DNA of 64,000 nucleotides from Methyloversatilis universalis (GCA_020723665.1 DYIL01000017.1:1-64000); one strand, 5' to 3'; shown: positions 49,130-58,758, numbered from the stretch's first letter. Translations and numbers: made by a program. The notes: generated from the letters alone by a model not told the origin.

Positions 49130-50037
49130 TGCTGGAACTATCGCTGCGAAAAAACCTGCACACCGCGGAAGGGAACGTGACCCTGGACATCGAGCTCGAA
49201 GCCGAGACCGGACAGTTTCTCACCTTGTTCGGGCGGTCGGGCGTCGGAAAAACCACTTGTCTTCGCTGCATCGCCGGGCTGACCGAGCCCGATCACGGCA
49301 GAATCGCCGTAGGCGGCGAGATCTGGTTCGACCGGACCAAGGGCATCGACATTCCGCCCCAGAAGCGCCGAGTCGGTTTCGTATTCCAGGACTATGCCCT
49401 TTTTCCGAATCTGAGCGTGCGCGAGAATCTGCGCATCGCGCTGGGGGATCCCAAGGACGAACGCTATCTGGACGAACTCCTGGAGCTGATGGACATACGG
49501 GAACTGGAGCGGCGCCTCCCGACCACCTTGTCCGGGGGACAACAACAGCGGGTGGCGCTGGCCCGCGCCTTGGCCCGGAGACCCCGGCTCTTGCTGCTGG
49601 ACGAGCCGCTTTCCGCCCTGGACGGTGAAACCCGCCAACGCCTTCAAAACGAAATTCTGCGGATACAGCGGCATTTCAGGATGACCACCCTGATGGTCAG
49701 CCACGACCTCGGCGAAGTTTACAGGCTGTCCGATCGGGTCATCGTCATCGAGGGCGGCCGAACGGTCGCCCGCGGACGCCCCGCCGAGGTTTTCGGCAAT
49801 CGCCGGATCAGCGGGAAATTTCGGTTCACCGGCGAAGTGCTCGCGATCGAGCCCAACGACGTCGTGTTCACGCTCTCGATCCTGATCGGCAACCGGGTGG
49901 TGCAAGTGATCGCCACGGCACAGGAAATGCGGGACATCCAAGTCGGTGACGCGGTCATGCTGGTTTCCAAAGCCTTCAATCCGCTCGTGATGAAAGTGGA
50001 TCGGAATCCCGGCCGCCTCTCCCCATCCCGTTCATGA
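49129..50037 (+). CDS. modC: molybdate ABC transporter ATP-binding protein ModC
   Basis: Walker A GRSGVGKTTCLRCIAG, ABC signature LSGGQQQRVALARALARRPRLLLLDEPLSALD; overlaps modB by TGATG. Confidence 0.95.
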   Translation: MLELSLRKNLHTAEGNVTLDIELEAETGQFLTLFGRSGVGKTTCLRCIAGLTEPDHGRIAVGGEIWFDRTKGIDIPPQKRRVGFVFQDYALFPNLSVRENLRIALGDPKDERYLDELLELMDIRELERRLPTTLSGGQQQRVALARALARRPRLLLLDEPLSALDGETRQRLQNEILRIQRHFRMTTLMVSHDLGEVYRLSDRVIVIEGGRTVARGRPAEVFGNRRISGKFRFTGEVLAIEPNDVVFTLSILIGNRVVQVIATAQEMRDIQVGDAVMLVSKAFNPLVMKVDRNPGRLSPSRS

Positions 50038-50864
50038 AGAGCCAACAATCGATGACGAATCCGAATCACAAGATCGATCCGCCCGCCTTGGTCGAGGGTG
50101 AACTCCGCCTGATAGGCGGCCTCAACGAACGTCTCTTTCGATTGCTCGCCGCCATCGAAAAGACCGGTTCCATCAACCGGGCAGCTAAAGATGTGGGCCT
50201 AAGTTACAAAGGCGCCTGGGAAATGGTGGAGCGGGCCAACAACCTGTCGCCGGAGCTGCTGGTGTCCACCGCCATCGGCGGCCGCCACGGAGGGGGCACC
50301 AAGCTCACCACCGTTGGCCGGGAGTTATTGGCGCTTTTTACCGGATTACAGGAAGAACACCGCCGCTTCCTGGAATCCAAAAACCGGCAACTGGCGGACA
50401 ACCCGACCCTCGTTTTTTTATTCAGGAGATTGAACGTGAAAGCAAGCGCGCGCAACCAGCTGTTCGGCAAAGTGACCGACATCCGTACCGGTGGCGTCTA
50501 CGTGGAAGTCACTATTGGCCTCAAGGGCGGAGACGCGATCGTGTCGTCGATCACCGTCGAATCCGCGCGATCGCTCGGCATCAAGAACGGCGATGACGCG
50601 ATGGCGCTGATCAAGGCCCCGCTGGTCATGATCGTCAAGGATTTCGGCGGATACCGCCTGTCGGCGCGCAATCAGTTGAAAGGGACGGTCAAGCGCATTC
50701 AAAAAGGCGCGGTGAATTCCGAAGTGGTGATCGAACTGGCGGGCGGCGATTCGATCGCCGCCACCATCACCAACGAAAGCGTGGACTCGATGGGGCTGCG
50801 CGAGGGCGATACGGCCCATGCCGTGTTCAAGGCCGGGTCGGTCATACTGGGGGTTGCGGGCTGA
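50034..50864 (+). CDS. modE: ModE-type molybdate-responsive regulator with two Mop/TOBE domains
   Basis: LFRLLAAIEKTGSINRAAKDVGLSYKGAWEMVERANNLSPELLVSTAIGGRHGGGTKLT (HTH) plus duplicated SARNQLFGKVTDI / SARNQLKGTVKRI TOBE units. Confidence 0.95.
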   Translation: MKSQQSMTNPNHKIDPPALVEGELRLIGGLNERLFRLLAAIEKTGSINRAAKDVGLSYKGAWEMVERANNLSPELLVSTAIGGRHGGGTKLTTVGRELLALFTGLQEEHRRFLESKNRQLADNPTLVFLFRRLNVKASARNQLFGKVTDIRTGGVYVEVTIGLKGGDAIVSSITVESARSLGIKNGDDAMALIKAPLVMIVKDFGGYRLSARNQLKGTVKRIQKGAVNSEVVIELAGGDSIAATITNESVDSMGLREGDTAHAVFKAGSVILGVAG

Positions 50865-50940
50865 GCCCGCGCAGGCCGGATTAGCTTGCTCTAGGCTAAG
50901 CCGAGACGAACGGCTCGATCCGGCCTAGTTCTTTTGCTAC

Positions 50941-51049
50941 GGGTTCCCAAGCTTTCGGACTCGGGAACCCGGTCTTGCAAGTTCTTGCTTGCTGTCGTTC
51001 GGGAAGCGGGGGTTTCCAGGGTAGCGTTCCCAATCGGAGATTGGGAACG
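50941..51049. repeat. paired G-C palindromes upstream of arsR
   Basis: GGGTTCCC/GGGAACCC (50941-50948/50963-50970) and CGTTCCCAATC-GGA-GATTGGGAACG (51025-51049). Confidence 0.75.
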
Positions 51050-51098
51050 AGAAAAAACTCCGCTTGCAATTATCTTATATTTCTATAATATTTGAATC

Positions 51099-51440
51099 AT
51101 GGAAATTAAGTCTGTCGTCACCGCCCTCGCAGCGCTCGCCCAGGAGTCCCGCCTGGCGATTTTCCGCTTGCTGGTTCAGGCGGGGCCGGAAGGCTTGTCC
51201 GCCGGAAAAATCAGCGAGGCCCTCGGCATTCCGCCCTCGTCGCTGTCCTTCCACATGAAGGAACTCGCCCACGCCGATCTCGTTTCGTCCCGGCAGGAAA
51301 GCCGCTACGTCATTTATTCGGCCAATTTCCGGACCATGAACGAGCTGCTCGGCTTTCTGACCGAAAACTGCTGCGGCGGCAAGCCCTGCAAGCCGACCGC
51401 CACATCCGATTGCGCCGGCATCGAGGAAACCCAGGCATGA
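51099..51440 (+). CDS. arsR: ArsR/SmtB family transcriptional regulator
   Basis: VVTALAALAQESRLAIFRLLVQAGPEGLSAGKISEALGIPPSSLSFHMKELAHADLVSSRQESRYVIYSANF. Confidence 0.93.
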   Translation: MEIKSVVTALAALAQESRLAIFRLLVQAGPEGLSAGKISEALGIPPSSLSFHMKELAHADLVSSRQESRYVIYSANFRTMNELLGFLTENCCGGKPCKPTATSDCAGIEETQA

Positions 51441-51931
51441 CCGACAAAACCTTTACCGTACTTTTCCTGTGCACCGGCAATTCGGCGCGCAGCATCATGG
51501 CGGAAGCCTTAATGAACCAAATTGGCCAGGGCCGCTTCCGCGCCTTCAGCGCGGGCAGTCACCCGGCGGGAACGGTCAACCCGTTTGCCTTGGAAAGGCT
51601 GGCAAAAGAAGGAATTCCCGCCACTGGCGCACGGAGCAAGCACTGGAACGAATTCGCGCAAGCCGACGCGCCGGATTTGGATTTCGTCATCACCGTTTGC
51701 GATGCCGCGGCGGGCGAAGTTTGCCCGGTCTGGCCCGGACAGCCGATCACGGCCCACTGGGGCGTGCCCGATCCTGCGGCGGTCGTCGGTTCCGATGACG
51801 AAAAGCGCCTAGCTTTCGCGAAAGCCTTCGCCGTTCTTCATCGGCGCGTCACCTTGTTCGCGAGCATCAATCCCGCGAGCTTGGAACGGCTCGCGCTGGA
51901 GCAAAAAGTTCGCGAGATTGGCCGCGTTTAG
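51437..51931 (+). CDS. arsC: arsenate reductase ArsC (low-MW tyrosine phosphatase type)
   Basis: [38 protein letters not shown]...DLDFVITVCDAAAGEVCPVWPGQPITAHWGVPDPA. Confidence 0.94.
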   Translation: MTDKTFTVLFLCTGNSARSIMAEALMNQIGQGRFRAFSAGSHPAGTVNPFALERLAKEGIPATGARSKHWNEFAQADAPDLDFVITVCDAAAGEVCPVWPGQPITAHWGVPDPAAVVGSDDEKRLAFAKAFAVLHRRVTLFASINPASLERLALEQKVREIGRV

Positions 51932-51964
51932 GTGCCTCTGGGAAACAAATGGCCCGATTTACTA

Positions 51965-52071
51965 AGAGCCTATCCCAATAGGCCGTTCGCCCTGAACCCT
52001 TCGACAAGCTCAGGACAGGCCTGTCGAAGGAGTTAATCAGAGCTTCCTTAAAGCCTATTGGGATAGGCTCT
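51965..52071. mobile_element. MITE family 3, 107 bp with 19-bp perfect TIRs
   Basis: AGAGCCTATCCCAATAGGC ... GCCTATTGGGATAGGCTCT. Confidence 0.85.
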
Positions 52072-52138
52072 GAATACCGGCCACGCGGCCTAAACAGCCC
52101 ACGGTTACCTACGAGCCGTCCGTTCAGGAGTATTCGCC

Positions 52139-52528
52139 ATGAAACGATGCCATGTCCACATCGCCGTCGATGATCTCGAGGAGAACATCCGCTTTTACGG
52201 CGCCTTGTTCCAGACCGAACCCAGCGTCCTGAAAAATGACTACGCCAAGTGGATGCTGGACGATCCCCGTATCGACCTCGCCATATCCGCCCGCGGCAAC
52301 CGGCTCGGCCTCGATCACCTGGGGCTCCAGGTCGAATCCGGCGAGGAACTGGAAGAGGTCAACCGCGGCCTGAGCGAAGCGGCCCTACCGGTCGAGGCGC
52401 AAAAACAAGCCGCCTGCTGCTACGCCCAGTCCGACAAATACTGGACCGTCGATCCCCAAGGCATCGCCTGGGAGGCCTTTCACTCGCTGAGCAGCATACC
52501 GACCTTCGGCAAAGACACGGCCATATAG
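52139..52528 (+). CDS. ArsI/CadI family VOC metalloenzyme
   Basis: MKRCHVHIAVDDLEENIRFYGALF...KQAACCYAQSDKYWTVDPQGIAWEAFHSL; vicinal CC and His/Glu metal positions. Confidence 0.85.
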   Translation: MKRCHVHIAVDDLEENIRFYGALFQTEPSVLKNDYAKWMLDDPRIDLAISARGNRLGLDHLGLQVESGEELEEVNRGLSEAALPVEAQKQAACCYAQSDKYWTVDPQGIAWEAFHSLSSIPTFGKDTAI

Positions 52529-52561
52529 ATCAAATCCGCCTCGAGCTGCTGCAGCCCTTCA

Positions 52562-53066
52562 AAAAAGAATCCGTCCGCGAACCCGCGTCCGCTCAATGTT
52601 CTCATACTCTGCACCGGCAATTCCTGCCGCAGCATCCTGAGCGAAGCCCTGATCAACAGGCTGGGCGCGGGACGTTTTCGTGCTTTCAGCGCCGGCAGCC
52701 ATCCGACCGGCCGGGTCAACCCGAACCCCCTGGCGGCGCTCGCGCCATGGACTGCCGACCGAAGGCTATGCCAGCAAATCCTGGGATGGGCTCGAAAATA
52801 CGCCGATCGACATCCTGATCACGGTCTGCGATTCGGCCGCCGGGGAAGCCTGCCCGGTTTACCTGGGATCGGCCGTTCGCGGGCACTGGGGCTTGCCGGA
52901 CCCGGCCCATGTCGCCGGCAGTCCAGAGACCGTCGAAGCCGCTTTCGAAGCGACCTACACGGCGCTCGAAAAGCGCGTCAGACGACTACTGGCGCTGCCG
53001 GTGGAAACGATGTCCCGGTCGGAACTGGCCGAGGCACTCGACTGCATCGGAACGGAAACTCTTTGA
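52562..53066 (+). pseudogene. second arsC with frameshift near 52740
   Basis: [51 protein letters not shown], then a frame change to [55 protein letters not shown]. Confidence 0.8.
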
Positions 53067-53088
53067 CCCGCTTGCGAAAGCTACCGCC

Positions 53089-54258
53089 ATGGACAAACAG
53101 AAATTCCGAAATACAACCCGAAGCGTCCGTCCCTCTGATCGCGGGCCGGGCGAAAAAGCCAAAGGCATGAGCCTGTTCGACCGTTATCTGACGGTCTGGG
53201 TGTTCCTCTGCATCGTCGCCGGCATAGGGCTGGGACATCTTTTCCCCGCAGCCTTCCAGACCGCCGGACGGCTGAAAATGGCGAAGATCAATTTGCCGGT
53301 GGCGGTGCTGATCTGGCTGATGATCATTCCCATGCTGGTCAAGGTGGACCTCAAGGCGCTGAAAGGCGTGGCGAAGCACTGGCGCGGGGTGGGCGTGACC
53401 TTGTTCGTCAACTGGGGTGTAAAACCGTTTTCCATGGCGCTCCTCGGCTGGCTTTTCATCGGTCAGTTGTTTCGGCCCTGGCTGCCGGCGGATCAGATCG
53501 ATGCCTACATCGCCGGGCTGATCCTCCTGGCCGCGGCGCCGTGCACCGCCATGGTGTTCGTCTGGAGCCATCTGTCGCGCGGCGAGCCCCATTTCACCCT
53601 GTCCCAGGTGGCGCTCAACGACGTCATCATGATCTTCGCCTTCGCGCCCATCGTCGGCTCGCTGCTGGGACTGTCGGCGATCACCGTGCCGTGGGACACG
53701 CTGCTCCTGTCGGTGCTGCTGTACATCGTCGTACCCCTGATCCTGGCCAACCTCTTGCGTATGGCGGTTCTGCGCCACGGGGACGGATACGCCGGCATTG
53801 ACCGCTTGCTGAAAACGCTGCACCCCGTGTCGCTGACCGCGCTATTGGCCACCCTGGTGTTGCTGTTCGGTTTCCAGGGCGAGCAGATCCTGACTCAGCC
53901 GATGGTGATACTGCTTCTGGCCGTGCCCATCCTGATCCAGGTGTTTTTCAACTCGGGGTTGGCTTATCTTCTGAACCGCGCCGTGCGTTCGCCCCATTGC
54001 GTGGCGGGTCCTTCGGCACTGATCGGCGCCAGCAACTTCTTCGAGCTGGCCGTGGCCACCGCCGTCGCCCTGTTCGGCTTCGAATCCGGCGCGGCCTTGG
54101 CGACGGTCGCGGGCGTCCTGATCGAAGTGCCGGTGATGCTGCTCGCCGTCGGCGCGGTCAACCGCAGCCGCGCCTGGTACGAACGCGCGGGCGTGCCGGG
54201 CTACGAAGAATGCTGTCCGGCGCATCTGAACGCCGGGCACCGATGGCCTCGCGACTAA
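53089..54258 (+). CDS. ACR3-type arsenite efflux permease
   Basis: [27 protein letters not shown]..., [55 protein letters not shown]. Confidence 0.94.
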   Translation: MDKQKFRNTTRSVRPSDRGPGEKAKGMSLFDRYLTVWVFLCIVAGIGLGHLFPAAFQTAGRLKMAKINLPVAVLIWLMIIPMLVKVDLKALKGVAKHWRGVGVTLFVNWGVKPFSMALLGWLFIGQLFRPWLPADQIDAYIAGLILLAAAPCTAMVFVWSHLSRGEPHFTLSQVALNDVIMIFAFAPIVGSLLGLSAITVPWDTLLLSVLLYIVVPLILANLLRMAVLRHGDGYAGIDRLLKTLHPVSLTALLATLVLLFGFQGEQILTQPMVILLLAVPILIQVFFNSGLAYLLNRAVRSPHCVAGPSALIGASNFFELAVATAVALFGFESGAALATVAGVLIEVPVMLLAVGAVNRSRAWYERAGVPGYEECCPAHLNAGHRWPRD

Positions 54259-54538
54259 CGGATGAATCGACTGGAGATCGTGTCATGCAAGGCCGTAATC
54301 GAAGACCTTGGGCACGATTGCGCCGCCGTTTTTTGCGAAACCTTTTGGGACTTCCGAGTCACCGAAAGGAGAAAAAAAAGGGACGAGTGATCGCCTCCGG
54401 CGCCCCACCCCTCTGGTCCGGACCCAACAAGGGGTGCGGATACCGCTCGCAGACGACTCGACGCTCGGTGGCGATGCCTTGCGTGAGACCTGCGACCGCC
54501 GCTATCGCGTCGACCTTCGGTCTCGCACCCGGCGCTTT

Positions 54539-54680
54539 CGAAAAACCGCCTTCCGGGCGGTATTTCTCTTCGCCGAGCCCAAACGCGGTTTGGGCTCGGC
54601 TCGCGTTTTCAACCCCTTACGTGGCCGAAAACGACGGGGCATCCCTGCCCCTTGGAGCGCCTCGAAGTTTTTCGACGTCC
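54539..54680 (+). repeat. structured repeat family A copy 2 (uninterrupted)
   Basis: GAAAAACCGCCTTCCGGGCGGTATTTCTC, GCCGAGCCCAAACGCGGTTTGGGCTCGGC, CCCCTTACGTGGCCGAAAACGACGGGGCATCCCTGCCCCTT. Confidence 0.85.
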
Positions 54681-54783
54681 TCTAGAGTCAAACATGTGCG
54701 CGAGATCGTAACTCGGCAACCGCCGGGACGCCGGTGACGTAGGCCGGCATGGGAAAAACAATCAGCAAAAAGGACAGGAAACC

Positions 54784-55338
54784 ATGAAAATCTATTCCAT
54801 CGGCCATGGCAACAGAAGCTCCGACGAACTGATCGACATGCTCAGGAAGCAAGGTATTGGATGTTTGGTCGATATCCGCAGCAGCCCCGGCTCGGCGCGC
54901 TTCAAGCAATTCAACCGGCCCGCACTGGAACGGGCGCTCGCCCGCGCCGGCATTCTCTATCGATGGGAAGGCGGCAGTTTAGGCGGGCGGCGGACGGCGG
55001 CGCCCGATGATGCAAAGCACGGGACCTTGGATCCGGGATTCAGGTCGTATGCCGCCTATATGGAAACGCCCGATTTCCGTGAAGGCGTCGAACAAATTCT
55101 TAAACAAGCGCGGATTTGCAGAACGGCGTTCATGTGCGCCGAGAAAGAACCGTCGCGCTGCCACCGCTTTCTGGTTTCCGATTACCTGACGGTGCGGGGT
55201 CACGTCGTCGAGCATCTGATCGGACCGAATGAAAGCCGCCGGCATGACCTGCAGACCGCTGCGCGAATCGTCGGTTCACGACTGATCTATGACCGGAATC
55301 TACAAAACCTCGAACTGTTCGCGTCGGATGCGCCTTGA
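54784..55338 (+). CDS. DUF488 family protein
   Basis: KIYSIGHGNRSSDELIDMLRKQGIGCLVDIRSSPGSARFKQFN...CAEKEPSRCHRFLVSDYL. Confidence 0.93.
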   Translation: MKIYSIGHGNRSSDELIDMLRKQGIGCLVDIRSSPGSARFKQFNRPALERALARAGILYRWEGGSLGGRRTAAPDDAKHGTLDPGFRSYAAYMETPDFREGVEQILKQARICRTAFMCAEKEPSRCHRFLVSDYLTVRGHVVEHLIGPNESRRHDLQTAARIVGSRLIYDRNLQNLELFASDAP

Positions 55339-55366
55339 GCCTTCCCGGCCGCGGCCGGAGAGGTGG

Positions 55367-55546
55367 CTACTTGCCGCGCCGCGTCTGCTGCCGCAGATAT
55401 TCGAAATAGCGCCGAAAGAACGAAGTCGCCGCGTACAGCAGTACCGCATAGAGCATCCACTCTTGCAGCGAAACACCGGTCGGATCGTCGTCAAAAACGA
55501 CGATGCCGACCGTGGCTACCAAACAAATTGCAAAATAATGATACAT
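55367..55546 (-). CDS. 59-aa predicted membrane protein (below the ORF-track cutoff)
   Basis: Manual translation: MYHYFAICLVATVGIVVFDDDPTGVSLQEWMLYAVLLYAATSFFRRYFEYLRQQTRRGK*, preceded by GAGGAG RBS. Confidence 0.7.
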   Translation of the reverse strand: MYHYFAICLVATVGIVVFDDDPTGVSLQEWMLYAVLLYAATSFFRRYFEYLRQQTRRGK

Positions 55547-55808
55547 TGAACGCTCCTCACCGAACGAATGAAACGCAATCGATTCTTAGGTATCCGGAAT
55601 TCTAACGGCGGAATGATCCAAAAGCCCGACTTTTGCCTGCCCTTCACTCGATCCGGTCACGCAGCCGAGCGATTACCGTTTGGACAGCCGCGCCGGCCCA
55701 CGCCCGCATTGTTTGGACAGCTTGGCCGCCGGGTCATTCACATACCGGATGACACTGGAAACTGCCGGCGATACCCGACCGACTCGAACACCGATAGACA
55801 TCCGATTC

Positions 55809-56711
55809 ATGGAAATGCGCTGCTCTGACACCGCCCGTCCCCCGGTCTTGCTGATTCACGGCGGTGCGGGGTCCTTGGAGTCCGATCCCGAACTCCGGGA
55901 GAAACGCCGGCTTTTCGTCGAAGATTTGGTAGCGTCGGCGTGGCCCGAGCTTCACCGCGGAAAAACCGCGGTCGATACCGTGACGGAGATCGTCAAACGA
56001 TTGGAAGAATCCGGCCTGTTCAATGCCGGCTATGGCTCGGCGTTACAGAGCGACGGACTTGCGCGGCTTTCGGCCTCTCTGATGGACGGCGAGCGTCTCA
56101 AATTCTCGGGCGTCATGCTTGCGACTCACCTGATCCATCCCATCGAACTCGCCCGCGTACTCCAGAATCGTAGCGAAACCGTACTCGGCCCCTTGGGAGC
56201 CCAGCTCCTGGCCCGGGAACTGGGCATGGCGCCGCAAAACCCGGCCCTTCCGGAGCGGGCGCGGCGCTGGGCCGATCACCTGGGACGACCGAGCGGGACG
56301 ATGAACGGCGCGGGTACCGTGGGCGCCGTAGTGCTGGACAATCACGGCCGTCTCGCTGCCGCCACGTCCACCGGCGGCGGCCGGTTCAATTTTCCCGAAC
56401 GGGTCTCGGACTCGGCGACCGTCGCCGGCAATTATGCCTCCGCCTATGCGGCCGTCAGTTGCACCGGCATCGGCGAACAAATCGTCGACGACGGCGTCGC
56501 GGTTCGCCTGGAAACGCGCGTTAGGGACGGCCGCAGCATCGTGGAAGCCTCCGAGGCAACCTACCGCGAAGCCGTCGACCGGAACCGCGAGTACGGCTGG
56601 ATCGCCGTGGACCACAAAGGCGCGTGGAGCATGTGCTGGACCACCGAGACCATGCTCTGCGCCGCGATCAGCGCGGACCGTCAGAGCCCCGTGCTCGGGG
56701 AAGATCCATGA
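55809..56711 (+). CDS. isoaspartyl peptidase/L-asparaginase family (Ntn hydrolase)
   Basis: PVLLIHGGAGSLESDPELREKRR; GTVGAVVLDNHGRLAAATSTGG (catalytic Thr region). Confidence 0.92.
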   Translation: MEMRCSDTARPPVLLIHGGAGSLESDPELREKRRLFVEDLVASAWPELHRGKTAVDTVTEIVKRLEESGLFNAGYGSALQSDGLARLSASLMDGERLKFSGVMLATHLIHPIELARVLQNRSETVLGPLGAQLLARELGMAPQNPALPERARRWADHLGRPSGTMNGAGTVGAVVLDNHGRLAAATSTGGGRFNFPERVSDSATVAGNYASAYAAVSCTGIGEQIVDDGVAVRLETRVRDGRSIVEASEATYREAVDRNREYGWIAVDHKGAWSMCWTTETMLCAAISADRQSPVLGEDP

Positions 56712-57628
56712 TCTCGCCTTTTCGCCTGTTGCGTCGGCAGCGTCGCCGCAAGCTTCTCGAGCGCCGGATGATACCCGAGCCGACCTGGCTTTCGGCGCTT
56801 GCCGGCCTCCCGATTTTCGGGTTCTTGAACAGGGACGAACGGGAGCGTCTGCGTCGATTGGCTACGCTGTTCATACACGAAAAAATCTTCGAGCCGGCCG
56901 GCGGGATGGTGTTGGACGACCGGATGTGCGCGCGAATTGCCGTGTTGGCGAGTCTTCCGATTCTTAATCTCGACTTCGACTCCTACGGCGGATGGCGCAC
57001 GGTGGTGGTTTATCCCGGCGGATTCAAACGTCCCCGATCGGAATTCGACGACATCGGCATAATGCATGAGTGGGAAGATACCTTAACCGGTGAATCCTGG
57101 GAGCGCGGACCGGTCATATTGTCGTGGGCGGACGTGCAGGGTTCCGGGCATTGTGAAGGCTATAACGTCGTCATCCACGAAATGGCTCATAAGCTGGACA
57201 TGCTCAATGGCGCGGCCGACGGTTTTCCCAACCTGCACCGCGAGATGAGCCGGCGGGCTTGGACCGAGGTTTTCACGGCCGCGTTCGAAGATTTCAGCGC
57301 TCGCGTGGATCGGGAGGAGGATACCCCCATAGATCCTTATGCCGCCGAGGAGCCCGGCGAATTTTTCGCGGTGCTCAGCGAATACTTTTTCGAAATGCCG
57401 GACTTGGTGCGCATGGAATATCCGGCGGTCTACGGTCTTCTCGCGCAATTCTACCGACAGGACCCGGCGGCGAGATTGGGTTCATCGTCGGCGACCGGCC
57501 CGCTTCATGCCGGGAACGGACGGTCGCCTCAAGAAAGCCCACAAGCCGGTCATCGCCCACTTCGCGAAGCGCTGGCCGACACCGCATCAGGAGACGACCA
57601 TGGACGTGTTGAAAACGATCAGCGATAA
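56708..57628 (+). CDS. MtfA-family zinc-dependent peptidase
   Basis: NVVIHEMAHKLDMLNGAADGFPNLH (HExxH), SYGGWRTVVVYPGGF. Confidence 0.92.
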   Translation: MISPFRLLRRQRRRKLLERRMIPEPTWLSALAGLPIFGFLNRDERERLRRLATLFIHEKIFEPAGGMVLDDRMCARIAVLASLPILNLDFDSYGGWRTVVVYPGGFKRPRSEFDDIGIMHEWEDTLTGESWERGPVILSWADVQGSGHCEGYNVVIHEMAHKLDMLNGAADGFPNLHREMSRRAWTEVFTAAFEDFSARVDREEDTPIDPYAAEEPGEFFAVLSEYFFEMPDLVRMEYPAVYGLLAQFYRQDPAARLGSSSATGPLHAGNGRSPQESPQAGHRPLREALADTASGDDHGRVENDQR

Positions 57629-58115
57629 ACAACTCATCCGCTTGATGGGAGAGGCCGCGGCTTCGCCCAGGCTGCGGAAAAACCTGAACATTCACTCCGA
57701 TCTCGATGACCCGATACAGCGCCTGTTCAACGCCATGGAGCCGGGAACTTACATCCGGCCTCATCGCCATGCGCGCCCGGACGGATGGGAGCTGATGCTG
57801 GCGGTACGCGGCGCATTCTCGATCATCACCTTCGACGAGCAAGGAACCGTTCTGGAGCGCATCGATCTGAGCGCCACGGGAGGCGACATCGCGGCGGAAA
57901 TTCCGCCGTACACTTGGCATGCCGTGGTCGTCCTGGCACCCGAAACGGTCATGTTCGAGGTCAAACCCGGGCCCTTCAGTCCCGTCGGGGACAAAGACTT
58001 TGCCGCTTGGGCTCCGGAGGAAGGCGATCCGGATGCGGATCGGGTCGTGGCCTGGTACGAAGTCGCAAAGCCTGGGGATCGGCTACGGCTTAGGGAGTCG
58101 GCGAAAGCGCAATGA
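57600..58115 (+). CDS. WbuC-type cupin-fold metalloprotein
   Basis: PGTYIRPHRHARPDGWELMLAVRGAFSIITFDEQGTVLERIDLS ... IPPYTWHAVVVLAPETVMFEVKPGPF. Confidence 0.88.
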   Translation: MDVLKTISDKQLIRLMGEAAASPRLRKNLNIHSDLDDPIQRLFNAMEPGTYIRPHRHARPDGWELMLAVRGAFSIITFDEQGTVLERIDLSATGGDIAAEIPPYTWHAVVVLAPETVMFEVKPGPFSPVGDKDFAAWAPEEGDPDADRVVAWYEVAKPGDRLRLRESAKAQ

Positions 58116-58239
58116 CGAGACGGAAGGGCTTTCTGGGTTCATGACCGATGAATACGAGCCGCCCCGGACATCTCTGCCTCGCCTAAACTCTGTACCCATG
58201 ACTTGGAGGAACGCCGCAAGATGTTTTTCCCTTTTCGAT

Positions 58240-58758
58240 ATGGAGGATGCCGTGAAGTCCCGTTCGATCTATCCCGCTGTGATCCTCGCGTCGATCATGT
58301 CTGCCGCCACCGTGCAGGCGCAGAATCCGGAGGCGTCGGGCTCAGGGGATCAACATCATCCCGAAGCTCATTCCAGTCATGACCAATTCGCCGCCGGTGA
58401 GCCCGGCAAGCCCGAGAACGTCACGCACACCATCGAAATCAAAACGCTCGACAGCATGAAGTACGAGCCTTCGTCGCTTACGGTCGGCCGCGGAGAAACC
58501 GTGCGCCTGATCGTGACCAATATCGGACGGTGGATACACGAGGCGACCATTGGCACGGTCGCAGAACAACAGGCTCACGAAGCCGAGATGAAAACCGATC
58601 CGCACAAGGTCCATGACAGCCCGAATTCTGTAACCGTAGATCCCGGCGAAACGAAGGAATTGATCTGGCATTTCGATCAGCCCGGCCAATTCGAGATCGG
58701 CTGCCATATTCCCGGCCATTACGAGTCAGGAATGGTCGCCGAAGTTACCATTCGCTAA
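58240..58758 (+). CDS. secreted cupredoxin-domain protein
   Basis: Signal peptide; KYEPSSLTVGRGETVRLIVTNIGRWIHEATIGT ... FEIGCHIPGHYESGMVAEVTI (type-1 Cu ligands H...C..H....M). Confidence 0.88.
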   Translation: MEDAVKSRSIYPAVILASIMSAATVQAQNPEASGSGDQHHPEAHSSHDQFAAGEPGKPENVTHTIEIKTLDSMKYEPSSLTVGRGETVRLIVTNIGRWIHEATIGTVAEQQAHEAEMKTDPHKVHDSPNSVTVDPGETKELIWHFDQPGQFEIGCHIPGHYESGMVAEVTIR

